A DNA stretch of 64,000 nt, from the NCBI RefSeq assembly GCF_005405485.1, contig NZ_BJED01000011.1, forward strand, positions 1-64,000, in the 5' to 3' direction. Positions 56,318 through 64,000 of the stretch are shown here, piece after piece; position 1 is the first letter of the stretch, and every line of letters begins with the position of its first letter. The position numbers and the translations under genes were made by a program. A model generated the notes under the pieces. The model ran no database searches, was not told the DNA's origin, and saw only the letters and a program-made list of their open reading frames with translations. Source of the stretch: Enterococcus hulanensis. GTDB taxonomy: Bacteria > Bacillota > Bacilli > Lactobacillales > Enterococcaceae.

Positions 56318-57150
56318 CTGCTTGTCACCTGAGCGGCTTCAAAAAATGCTGGATTCGGCGTGATACCGAATTGTTTCGCTAAAGCGATGAAGTTTTCATC
56401 ACTGATCGTTTGTCTAACCCCGCCTTGCGCCTGAACATAAGTGTAAACTTGTGCAGCTTTTTCAGCTGTTTCGATCAAGCCAAATGTTTCATCCATTGTG
56501 CGTCCTGCTCCGTAAACACCGTGGAAAGACCACAGAACTAATCGGGCTTCTTGCATTTTTTCCGCAGTCGCTTCACCGATTTCATTTGATCCTGGGATCA
56601 ACCAAGGCAATACTTGGATACCTTCAGGGAATACGACCATACATTCCGTACACATTTCCCAAAGAGTTCGGGTGATTGCTTTTGAAGTCAGTTCATGGCT
56701 GAAGGTCATAGCTAATAAATGAGTCGCGTGGCAATGCATCACTACGCGATTTTCTGGATCAACCTCTAAACGTGCGATATGGCTCATTAAGTGAGCAGGC
56801 AATTCACTAGTTGGCACGCCGCCATCCGTATAGCCCCATAAAAGATCAACGCTTTGTCCATCTTCTGCAACCTTCAATACCCCTAAATTATTAGCTGGGT
56901 CCTTTGCGACATTTTTAAAATATTTACCCGAACCTGTTACGATAAAATATTTTCCTTTCAGGGCTGTTCCATCAAAGTCCATCGAAATATTTCGTAATAC
57001 ATTAGCAGTATCCAGATATTCGCTGACCTCTGCTTCATCTAATAAATAGGAGATATTGCCGCCATTTCTTTCATCCCAGCCTAATCGGTACAGATTGCTG
57101 GTCACTTCCACCATTTCTTCCACAAAAGATGCTTCCAAGATATTTTTCAC
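56314..57150 (-). CDS. rhaD: Rhamnulose-1-phosphate aldolase
   Basis: Cleaves L-rhamnulose-1-phosphate to DHAP and L-lactaldehyde. 278 residues, zinc class II aldolase: WDERNGGNISY, GGVPTSELPAHL with catalytic Glu, HCH in VMHCHATH and the third zinc His in WSFHGVYGAG. I choose the GTG at 57150 because GGAGG lies eight bases upstream and the protein then begins like E. coli RhaD; an extension to 57201 lacks a site. Confidence 0.95.
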   Translation of the reverse strand: MKNILEASFVEEMVEVTSNLYRLGWDERNGGNISYLLDEAEVSEYLDTANVLRNISMDFDGTALKGKYFIVTGSGKYFKNVAKDPANNLGVLKVAEDGQSVDLLWGYTDGGVPTSELPAHLMSHIARLEVDPENRVVMHCHATHLLAMTFSHELTSKAITRTLWEMCTECMVVFPEGIQVLPWLIPGSNEIGEATAEKMQEARLVLWSFHGVYGAGRTMDETFGLIETAEKAAQVYTYVQAQGGVRQTISDENFIALAKQFGITPNPAFFEAAQVTSR

Positions 57151-57205
57151 GATTGATTCCTCCAAATTTTTATCTAACACGGTGGGGAAAATCCCCGCCA
57201 ATTGA

Positions 57206-58489
57206 TTATGCTTGTGCGGTAATTAATTCTTTCTCCCGTGTTGCCAAAATGTCTCTTTCATAATTCATCACTTCTTCATACCAATCCATACCAACTGGCG
57301 CGTCGTTTTGTTCACAGAAGTAGTTCCATACATCGGCATAAGGGAAATCTTTCAATTCTTCTGTTAAAGCCATGCGCTTCGTGTAATCAAGCTCCAATTC
57401 CATTGCCTTCAAGTCTTCAATCGGCTCTAACATTGCTTTCAATAATGCTTTTTGCGTATTGCGTGTGCCAACGACCCAAGCTGCTACCCGATTGATGGTT
57501 GCATCGAAGAAATCCAAACCGATATTGGTTTTAGCTAACAAATCATTACGCACAATTTCTTTGCCGATTTCTTGTAATTCATCATCCATGATCACTACAT
57601 GGTCAGAATCCCAACGCACTGGACGAGAAACGTGCAGCATGATTCCTTTAGAGAACAAGGCCAGTGAACTTAATTTATTTGAGATCACCTCAGTTGGATG
57701 GAAGTGGCCCGCGTCCAAACAGATCAATTTGTCACGAGTCAGACCATAGCCCATGTAAAATTCATGCGACCCTACTGTATACGCCTCCGCACCAAGTCCG
57801 AATAATTTACTTTCCACTGCTTCTTGGGTATATTCTTCGTTCAATTCTTCTGTAAAGATTTCGTCTAATGATTCCATCATGCGTTTGCGCGGACTATAGC
57901 GATCAATCGGGTTATCCTTCATACCATCCGGCATCCAGAAATTATTGATACAGGTTTGTCCGGTTTCTTTTCCAAGATATTCAGCGATCTTGCGGCTGCG
58001 TTTGCCATGTTCGATCCAAAAATCACGGACATCTTGATCTGGATGTGCCAAGGTCATGCCGTCTTTCATCATGGGATGAGAGAAGAAGGTTGGGTTGAAA
58101 TCTAAACCAACTCCTTGTTCGTTGGCCCATTTTGCCCATTTTTCGAAATGCTTTGGTTCAATTTCATTCAGATCAACTGGTTCATCAGTATCAAGATAGA
58201 TCGCGTGCAGGTTCAATTTATGCTTGCCGGGTATTAATGAAAAAGCTTTTTCAATATCCTGACGCAGCTGTTCCGGTGTATGAGCAGCACCAGGATAATC
58301 ACCTGTCGCCATGATCCCGCCAGTTAATTCACCATCAGGATTTAAAAAACCTTTTACGTCATCACCTTGCCAGCAATGCATCGAAATTTTTACATCTTGT
58401 AACTTCTTCAAGGCCGCGTCTGTGTCGACTCCGATTTCTGCGTAGCGGGCCTTTGCGTCTTGGTAGCGTTCTTCAACTGCTTTTGTCAT
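57206..58489 (-). CDS. rhaA: L-rhamnose isomerase
   Basis: L-rhamnose to L-rhamnulose. 427 residues, full length; landmarks SMHCWQGDDVKGF, LDFNPTFFSHP and CLDAGHFHPTEVISNK with metal-binding Asp/His. Between rhaB (21 bases) and rhaD. Confidence 0.96.
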   Translation of the reverse strand: MTKAVEERYQDAKARYAEIGVDTDAALKKLQDVKISMHCWQGDDVKGFLNPDGELTGGIMATGDYPGAAHTPEQLRQDIEKAFSLIPGKHKLNLHAIYLDTDEPVDLNEIEPKHFEKWAKWANEQGVGLDFNPTFFSHPMMKDGMTLAHPDQDVRDFWIEHGKRSRKIAEYLGKETGQTCINNFWMPDGMKDNPIDRYSPRKRMMESLDEIFTEELNEEYTQEAVESKLFGLGAEAYTVGSHEFYMGYGLTRDKLICLDAGHFHPTEVISNKLSSLALFSKGIMLHVSRPVRWDSDHVVIMDDELQEIGKEIVRNDLLAKTNIGLDFFDATINRVAAWVVGTRNTQKALLKAMLEPIEDLKAMELELDYTKRMALTEELKDFPYADVWNYFCEQNDAPVGMDWYEEVMNYERDILATREKELITAQA

Positions 58490-58510
58490 TTTATTTCTGC
58501 TCCTTTTCTT

Positions 58511-59968
58511 TTATACGAATTGTTTTGTTAAGGCTTGATATTTTTTAATGGCTTGATGAGTCTCTTTTTTTGGCTGGAATTCTTTCATTGGGAAAGAATT
58601 TTTGATTCCTTCGCGTCCTTCTGCTAAAGTCCCAAATCCTTTGGTCGCTACCATCTGCACCACAATGTTGCCGATGGCAGTAGCTTCGCCTGGTCCAGCC
58701 ACAACATTGATGCCGCAAGCGTCAGCCGTTAATTGATTCAAAAAGTCATTATTTGAGCCGCCTCCAACGATGTGGAGTTGGGTAATCGTACGACCGGTCA
58801 TTTTCTCCATTTTTTCTAGTTCGACGGCATAACACAAAGCCAAGCTATCATAAATGCAACGAGCCAGTTCACCAGCTGTCTCCGGTACTTTTTGATTTAG
58901 CTCACGGCAATAGTCTTGGATCTCAGTGATCATATTCTGCGGGTTCATGAAGCGCCGATCATTGACATCGATCAAGCTGACAAAAGCCTCTTCTTGACTC
59001 GCCAATGCAGCAAGTTCGGGATAAGAATACTGATAATCTTGCAACCGAGCGACCTCTTGGATCAGCCACATTCCCATGATATTTTTCAAGAAACGAATCG
59101 TGCCCTGAACACCCCACTCATTAGTGAAGTTCGCCTCGAATGCTTCTTCAGTCGAAATGCCTTCTTCGATCTCCACACCCATCAGCGACCATGTGCCTGA
59201 ACTGATATAAGCCCAGTTATCGCCTTTTCCCGGTGTACCTGCAACGGCTGAAGCCGTGTCGTGAGAAGCAATCGTGATAAATGTTGCCTCCGGCAGATCA
59301 TAATCAGGAAACTTTTCTTTCAGGATCGTGCCTAAAATCGTGCCCGGTTCTACTATTTTGGGAAACAGCTTTTTATTGACACCAACCGCTTCCAACACCT
59401 CTTCATCCAGCTTTCGGGTTTTCAAATTCATTAGCTGCGTCGTTGAGGCATTGGTTTTTTCCAATACGGCATTGCCTGTCAAAACATAGCCCAAATAGTC
59501 CGGCATCAGTAATAATTGTTTTGCCTGAGCTAACTTCTGGCGATCTTCTTTTAATAATTGAAATACTGTATTAAATGGTTGCAGCTGAATGCCGGTTTTT
59601 TCATAGAGCTTTTGTAAAGAAAAGTTTTGATCAAATTCTTCCATCGCCTGCTCTGTCCGGTTGTCGCGATAGCTGACTGGTTGACTCAAGGCCTGCCCCT
59701 GTTCATTCAGCAAGCAATAGTCGACGCCCCACGTATCAATCCCGAAATAGCATTCAGTGATTCCCCGTTGTTTGACTTTTTCTAAGCCGATCAAGATTTC
59801 TTTGATCAGATGATCGGCATCCCAATAGTCCGTTCCAGCTATTTTTGAAAAACCATTTTTGAAGCGATGAACCTCTTCCAATGTGATTGCTTCAAAAGGC
59901 TCCTTTTCTGAAAGCATCAAACGTCCGCTTGATGCACCGATGTCTACTGCTATATACGTTTTCGTCAT
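58511..59968 (-). CDS. rhaB: Rhamnulokinase (FGGY family)
   Basis: ATP-dependent phosphorylation of L-rhamnulose at C1. 485 residues; N-terminal AVDIGASSGRLML, IDTWGVDYCLLN, and C-terminal HIVGGGSNNDFLNQLTADA typical of RhaB. Two bases after the permease stop. Confidence 0.95.
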   Translation of the reverse strand: MTKTYIAVDIGASSGRLMLSEKEPFEAITLEEVHRFKNGFSKIAGTDYWDADHLIKEILIGLEKVKQRGITECYFGIDTWGVDYCLLNEQGQALSQPVSYRDNRTEQAMEEFDQNFSLQKLYEKTGIQLQPFNTVFQLLKEDRQKLAQAKQLLLMPDYLGYVLTGNAVLEKTNASTTQLMNLKTRKLDEEVLEAVGVNKKLFPKIVEPGTILGTILKEKFPDYDLPEATFITIASHDTASAVAGTPGKGDNWAYISSGTWSLMGVEIEEGISTEEAFEANFTNEWGVQGTIRFLKNIMGMWLIQEVARLQDYQYSYPELAALASQEEAFVSLIDVNDRRFMNPQNMITEIQDYCRELNQKVPETAGELARCIYDSLALCYAVELEKMEKMTGRTITQLHIVGGGSNNDFLNQLTADACGINVVAGPGEATAIGNIVVQMVATKGFGTLAEGREGIKNSFPMKEFQPKKETHQAIKKYQALTKQFV

Positions 59969-59970
59969 AG

Positions 59971-61281
59971 TTATTTAACCTCTTGTCCCTGAGAAAGCTC
60001 TGAATCGATCAATGCTTCATCATTGTTTCCATAACGTTCTTGGGTAATTTGTTCCAAGGTCTTTCCGCGTGTTCGCGGTGTCCAAACAGTTCCGATCACT
60101 AGCGATACTAGCAATAAGCCGATCATGACCGTCCCTGCCACCGTGAAGCCTAAGTTTGCCAAAATCATCGGAAATACGATCGACCATATCCCGCAGCTTC
60201 CGCGAACTAAGAAGAACATGACACCTTGTGCCCCGCCGCGGAATTTCGTTGGGAATAATTCTGAGGCCCATAAAGCATAGAAGGCTTGAGCCCCGATACC
60301 TGCTGAGATGCCCCACAAGATAACGAATACCCATAAGCCTAACCAAGACATACCGACAAAGGTGAGAACGACCCATGAAGCCGCCGCCATGACAGCGCCG
60401 ATAAAATAGAATTTACGATGATCCACCTTATCGCCTAATTTGGCAAAGCCGAAGTAAGAACCCAATGAAGTGAATATCCACATTGCTGCTTGCAGCATAT
60501 TCGCTTGCGAGTTGGTCAGTCCGCCGACAGTTTCATAAACAAATGGCATGAAGAAGCCCATCGCACCTGCGACTAAATTCCAGAATAAGTACACACCAAC
60601 TAAAAATGCGATTGATTTTCTATTGACCACATTCGAGAATAGCTCTTTGTAAGGATGAGACTTTTCGGTAGCCGCTGCTTGCCGAGCATTTTCTTCTTCC
60701 CAGTCTTTAGATTCTTCCAATTGACGCTGCAACAGCCAAGCAACGATGGCGACGATCACCAATGAAACAAATAGCAAACGATTGCCAAGTAATCCTAATG
60801 GTGCCAAAATTACACCTAACGTGAAAATAATCGCTGGTCCTAATGACCACGCTAATTGAGAAATTCCGATGTTGTGAGCACGTGAATCGGGATGCGCCAT
60901 TTCAGCAATATATGACCATGATGCAGGAACTCCGGCACCCACTGATAAGCCCATAATTAAAAATCCAGCCAATAACATCGGAAAATTCATAGCGAAAATA
61001 ATAAATAATGCACCGAACATATACACCAGCAAATTATAGGTATAGATGAATTTACGTCCAAATTTATCAGCTAACCGACCGCCAACAAGTGCTCCAACCG
61101 CTGCTCCAAAGGCATTTGCACTCAGTGCTCCTAGTAAACCGACCGCAAAACTATTTAGACCAAAATGCTCTGCCCATAATGTTAATCCGCTAGCGCCAGC
61201 TACGATACAGCCTGAATCCAAATAGTTGGTCAACGAAACGGCAATTGTTTCCTTTTTTCCTCCACTGCTTTGTCCGCTCAT
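59971..61281 (-). CDS. MFS sugar transporter, probable L-rhamnose permease
   Basis: 436 residues with twelve predicted helices; GGRLADKFGRKFIY between helices 2 and 3 and a matching DKVDHRKF loop after helix 8. First gene of the rha operon and the only transporter in it, replacing RhaT or an ABC system, so L-rhamnose is the expected substrate. Ribosome site AAGGAGCG before ATG. Confidence 0.85.
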   Translation of the reverse strand: MSGQSSGGKKETIAVSLTNYLDSGCIVAGASGLTLWAEHFGLNSFAVGLLGALSANAFGAAVGALVGGRLADKFGRKFIYTYNLLVYMFGALFIIFAMNFPMLLAGFLIMGLSVGAGVPASWSYIAEMAHPDSRAHNIGISQLAWSLGPAIIFTLGVILAPLGLLGNRLLFVSLVIVAIVAWLLQRQLEESKDWEEENARQAAATEKSHPYKELFSNVVNRKSIAFLVGVYLFWNLVAGAMGFFMPFVYETVGGLTNSQANMLQAAMWIFTSLGSYFGFAKLGDKVDHRKFYFIGAVMAAASWVVLTFVGMSWLGLWVFVILWGISAGIGAQAFYALWASELFPTKFRGGAQGVMFFLVRGSCGIWSIVFPMILANLGFTVAGTVMIGLLLVSLVIGTVWTPRTRGKTLEQITQERYGNNDEALIDSELSQGQEVK

Positions 61282-61329
61282 GTTTTACTCGCTCCTTAAA
61301 TTTATTTACAAGCATATTATTCAATTTTC

Positions 61330-61343
61330 TGATTGCGCTTTCG
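61330..61343. promoter_or_regulatory. cre-like box between rha operon and regulator
   Basis: TGATTGCGCTTTCG; its complement CGAAAGCGCAATCA matches 12 of 14 CcpA consensus positions. It overlaps the -35 of the regulator promoter. Confidence 0.45.
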
Positions 61344-61361
61344 ATGACGCGAGTATAGAAT
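61333..61361 (+). promoter_or_regulatory. Promoter of the AraC-type regulator
   Basis: TTGCGC (61333-61338) and TAGAAT (61356-61361) with a 17-base spacer. The ATG at 61360 lies in the -10, which rules it out as a start and supports 61393. Confidence 0.6.
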
Positions 61362-61392
61362 GAGTGTAACGAATTTACAGGGATGTGTTGAC

Positions 61393-62370
61393 ATGCAGAA
61401 AATCGTAGAGGACTATTTACGCCATCATAATCAAATAGAAGAAGCACAATTAAATAAGAAAAAATTCGTCATGGATATCCCCACGCGATCCTTTCAAACC
61501 GCTGAGGATAATATGGTTTTGCTTAAAGAATACTTTCTAAAAAATAATTCGATTTATGTAAGCAAGCATCCGCGCTTTGCGCCTTATCCAGAGCACAGCC
61601 ATCACTTTTTAGAGCTGAACTATGTTTATTCTGGAAAATCTGTTCAATACATTAACGGCAGACGTGAAGTAATCAACCAAGGAGAAATTCTTTTACTTGA
61701 TCGTGGTTCTTCCCATGCCTTGGGTGAACACGGGGAGGAAGATATTGTCGTGAACATTATTTTTCCCAATGATAAGGTCGATATTGAATGGCTTTCCAGC
61801 CTGAATGATAAAAATAGCGTGCTGTTCAATTTCTTGGCCCAAACGATGGCTACTCGTTCGCGAAAAGAATATTTGATCTTCCGCTGCTCTGAGAATAATC
61901 ATGTCCAGATGATTCTGGATCAGATGATCGACAAATATTTCACCGAACCAGTCTTTGCTAATGAAATCATTTCGTTATATATTCCGATTTTATTTACAGA
62001 ATTGATCGGCAACTGCAAGTATGATTTCTACGAAGAAAGAAAGGATAAGACCAATCACCAAGTCGTGATCGATACCTTAAAACTAATCGAGAAAGACTAT
62101 GCTGATTTGTCTTTGGAAAGTGCCGCACAGCAATTGGGCTACAATAAAAACTATTTAAGCAATATCATCAAGAAAAAGACCAATCAGACGTTTTCCGAGC
62201 TCTTAACCAAACAGCGTATGAAACAAGCCAAATTTTTAATTGAAAGTTCGACGTTATCGATCAGCTCGATTGTAGAAATGATCGGACTAAAAAATCGCAG
62301 CCACTTCTATAAGCAATTTAAAGAAGCCTACGATGATTTGCCAAATGCTTTCAGAGAACACAAAAAATGA
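61393..62370 (+). CDS. AraC-family regulator of rhamnose use (RhaR/RhaS-like)
   Basis: 325-residue regulator: N-terminal cupin sensor (about 50-150; PEHSHHFLELNYVYSG) and C-terminal double helix-turn-helix (about 225-325; LSLESAAQQLGYNKNYLSNIIKK and SISSIVEMIGLKNRSHFYKQFKE). Start MQKIVEDYL at ATG 61393 with AGGGA nine bases upstream. Divergent from the rha operon; activation of it by L-rhamnose is inferred from position and family. Confidence 0.88.
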   Translation: MQKIVEDYLRHHNQIEEAQLNKKKFVMDIPTRSFQTAEDNMVLLKEYFLKNNSIYVSKHPRFAPYPEHSHHFLELNYVYSGKSVQYINGRREVINQGEILLLDRGSSHALGEHGEEDIVVNIIFPNDKVDIEWLSSLNDKNSVLFNFLAQTMATRSRKEYLIFRCSENNHVQMILDQMIDKYFTEPVFANEIISLYIPILFTELIGNCKYDFYEERKDKTNHQVVIDTLKLIEKDYADLSLESAAQQLGYNKNYLSNIIKKKTNQTFSELLTKQRMKQAKFLIESSTLSISSIVEMIGLKNRSHFYKQFKEAYDDLPNAFREHKK

Positions 62371-62398
62371 GCCACAGAATTACTGTGACTCATTTTTA
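62361..62398. terminator. Terminator between regulator and crcB
   Basis: ATGAGCCACAG (62367-62377) pairs with CTGTGACTCAT (62383-62393) with one C-A mismatch, T-run on the plus strand. The stem includes the regulator stop codon. Confidence 0.8.
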
Positions 62399-62749
62399 TA
62401 GTTTCGAACCAATTACGATACCAATAAAACTTAACAATAAGCCCAAGCCATACGATCCGAAGAAATAGCGATAAAACATCGGACGATCATTTTTCCATAA
62501 GACAAACAGCTCAAAGTTATAGGTGGAAAAAGTCGTATAGCCGCCCATAAGTCCTGTTCCTAAAAACAAATAAATCGGATCGGACAAATGCAGACCAAAG
62601 AAAATCCCCAGCAAAAAACTTCCCGTCAGATTGATAAAAAAAGTCGCTCGCGGCAAACGTTTCGTCTGCGGTTCAAAATAATTATTCAACGCAAAACGCA
62701 GCATCGCTCCGATCGCCGCGCCGCTGCCGACTAACAAGGTCTCGATCAT
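62396..62749 (-). CDS. crcB: Fluoride exporter CrcB/FluC, subunit 2
   Basis: 117 residues, four membrane helices, with GAAIGAMLRFALNNYF, a conserved Asn in TFFINLTGSFLLG and GGYTTFSTYNFE (the fluoride-lining TTFST). Its ATG overlaps the preceding crcB stop by four bases. Paired crcB genes usually form a heterodimeric fluoride channel. Confidence 0.93.
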   Translation of the reverse strand: MIETLLVGSGAAIGAMLRFALNNYFEPQTKRLPRATFFINLTGSFLLGIFFGLHLSDPIYLFLGTGLMGGYTTFSTYNFELFVLWKNDRPMFYRYFFGSYGLGLLLSFIGIVIGSKL

Positions 62750-63126
62750 CTCGCCTCCACCCTTCTGTGGTAGATCGCTTCACCGAGCACAGTCATCACC
62801 AAGCCGCCGACAAACGACAGCACTAAATAAAGAAAGGCTAACCCAATCTGTCCCGCCTGCACTAATTTCATCGTATCCAGCGCAAAAGACGAGAACGTCG
62901 TCAAGGCTCCGCAAAAACCGACACCCAGTCCTAAGACTAAGCGTCCTGATACATCAAGATCACTTAAAATATGTTTAACGATCCAACTAAAAATAAAGCA
63001 CCCTAATAAATTAATCACCAGTGTCCCCAGCGGAAAACCGCCAACCGCAGGAATCCATACACCCGCCCAATAACGCGCTGTTCCGCCGACAAAGGCAAAG
63101 AGTGCAATGACTAAGTAGTCCAACAT
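62746..63126 (-). CDS. crcB: Fluoride exporter CrcB/FluC, subunit 1
   Basis: 126 residues from ATG 63126 (MLDYLVIALF), which has GGAG nine bases upstream; several in-frame ATGs up to 20 codons earlier are possible. FVGGTARYWAG, LVINLLGCFIF and GALTTFSSFALD match CrcB. No fluoride riboswitch is recognisable in the short upstream region. Confidence 0.9.
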   Translation of the reverse strand: MLDYLVIALFAFVGGTARYWAGVWIPAVGGFPLGTLVINLLGCFIFSWIVKHILSDLDVSGRLVLGLGVGFCGALTTFSSFALDTMKLVQAGQIGLAFLYLVLSFVGGLVMTVLGEAIYHRRVEAR

Positions 63127-63265
63127 GCGTTTCATCTCCATCATTTCATTCTTTCTCACTATAAAACGAATGATTTTAAGTTGCAAATAATCCTATCTTT
63201 TTCATCAACTATTTTCAAAACGTGCTAAACTAGGGATATCTTGGGAAAAAAAGTGAGGTTTATGT

Positions 63266-63937
63266 ATGAAGGGTATTATTTTTGATTTTAACGGGACAAT
63301 GTTTATGGATTCTGATCTCCATGAGGCCGCTTGGCTGCATTTGATCAAAAAATATTCAAGCAAGAAAATGACCGAAGAAGATATTTTGAAAAATGTTCAC
63401 GGAAAAACCAATGACGTGATCCTGCGTAATTTCATTTCACAGGCATTATCCGATGAAGAAGTCCAAAAATTATCTGACGAGAAAGAAGCGTATTATCGTG
63501 ATTCCGTCTTAGCAAGTGCCGATCATAAGGAATTTACCGCTGGTTTGCGAGAAGTCTTAGACTATTTGAAAGCAGAAAAAATCCCTATGACGATTGCTTC
63601 TGCCTCGCCAAAGATCAATATGGATTTCTATTTTGATTACCTAAACTTAGGTGAATGGTTTGATTACGAAAAAATGGTTTGTCATACCGGCAGTTTCCCC
63701 GGCAAACCAGCACCAGATATTTTCTTGATCGCAGCAGAAAAAATCGGTGTCGAACCCAAAAACTGCATCGTGATCGAAGATTCTTATTCCGGCTTGCAGG
63801 CCGCCCATAATGCCAAGATCGGTACGATCATAGCCATTGATCCAGAGGAAAAAAATCGCGCCGTTTTTGAAGCGGAAGATTTAGCCCCAGACGGAGTCAT
63901 CGAAGATTTTACAAGCTTTATTTCACGCTATTTATAA
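63266..63937 (+). CDS. HAD-superfamily hydrolase (beta-phosphoglucomutase-like)
   Basis: 223 residues. Motif I IIFDFNGTMF has nucleophile Asp7 but Asn9 where most relatives have the acid/base Asp; motif II TIASAS, motif III Lys in GKPAPD and motif IV VIEDSYSGLQAA are intact. Cap domain about 15-85. Phosphatase on a small sugar phosphate is the likely activity; substrate unknown. Ribosome site GTGAGG seven bases before ATG. Confidence 0.85.
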   Translation: MKGIIFDFNGTMFMDSDLHEAAWLHLIKKYSSKKMTEEDILKNVHGKTNDVILRNFISQALSDEEVQKLSDEKEAYYRDSVLASADHKEFTAGLREVLDYLKAEKIPMTIASASPKINMDFYFDYLNLGEWFDYEKMVCHTGSFPGKPAPDIFLIAAEKIGVEPKNCIVIEDSYSGLQAAHNAKIGTIIAIDPEEKNRAVFEAEDLAPDGVIEDFTSFISRYL

Positions 63938-63940
63938 TAC

Positions 63941-63975
63941 AAAAACGCCGCAACGAAAATTCGTTGCGGCTTTTA
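63941..63975 (+). terminator. Terminator of the HAD gene
   Basis: GCCGCAACGAA (63947-63957) pairs with TTCGTTGCGGC (63960-63970), then TTTTATTT. The last 25 bases of the window hold nothing callable. Confidence 0.88.
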
Positions 63976-64000
63976 TTTAGATGACTTTTGCCCCTAAAGT

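Noticed and set aside
63127-63265. Fluoride riboswitch before the crcB pair
   Set aside because: The region is too short and lacks the conserved pseudoknot elements of the crcB motif.

Overview
The window is chromosomal DNA from a low-GC Gram-positive bacterium of the Lactobacillales, most likely an Enterococcus. Evidence: LPxTG pilins with an EbpR/Mga-type regulator, WxL and MucBP surface domains, LicT/BglP and PRD-type PTS control, AAGGAGG ribosome sites, and a core block of rel, dtd, rsmE, prmA, DUF3013 and rarA. Species cannot be fixed from the sequence alone. I see no rRNA, tRNA, integrase, insertion sequence or CRISPR array.

Layout. 0.1-11.4 kb is a surface-adhesin island on the minus strand: a three-gene pilus operon (vWA tip adhesin, minor pilin, major pilin), an Mga/EbpR-like regulator, and a second stand-alone vWA tip adhesin. 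No sortase gene is inside the window. 11.7-18.7 kb handles aryl/oligo-beta-glucosides: a GH1 and a GH4 6-phospho-beta-glucosidase, a divergent RpiR regulator with inverted-repeat operators, and licT-bglP behind a RAT/terminator switch and a cre-overlapped promoter. 19-31.6 kb is mixed: PfpI/DJ-1 protein, a tiny two-gene operon, a GyrI-like protein, metG, a large CAP/MucBP secreted protein, an unrecognised basic-tailed protein, an XRE-DUF2200 pair, and a fumC-malic enzyme operon. 31.8-39.1 kb is core housekeeping. 39.2-45 kb holds a MarR-regulated MFS pump and an orphan giant WxL protein. 45.1-46.2 kb holds a candidate 6S RNA, a small membrane protein and a universal stress protein.

46.2-62.4 kb is a double deoxy-sugar region. 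On the right lies a classical L-rhamnose operon (MFS permease, rhaB, rhaA, rhaD, rhaM, fucO, plus an unannotated 52-codon gene) with a divergent AraC regulator. On the left is a second, much less familiar operon: galactitol-family PTS EIIA, EIIB and EIIC, a RhaD paralogue, a 2-hydroxyacid dehydrogenase, a PRD activator and a membrane protein, followed by a second fucO. Its logic suggests a PTS that delivers a 1-phosphorylated deoxyketose straight to aldol cleavage, bypassing isomerase and kinase. The two fucO copies are direct repeats bracketing it. The window ends with a crcB pair and a HAD hydrolase.

Regulation visible in the DNA: cre-like boxes precede licT, the GH4-GH1 operon, the PTS-aldolase operon, fucO1 and the rha operon, consistent with CcpA control of all carbohydrate units. 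Strong intrinsic terminators separate most transcription units.
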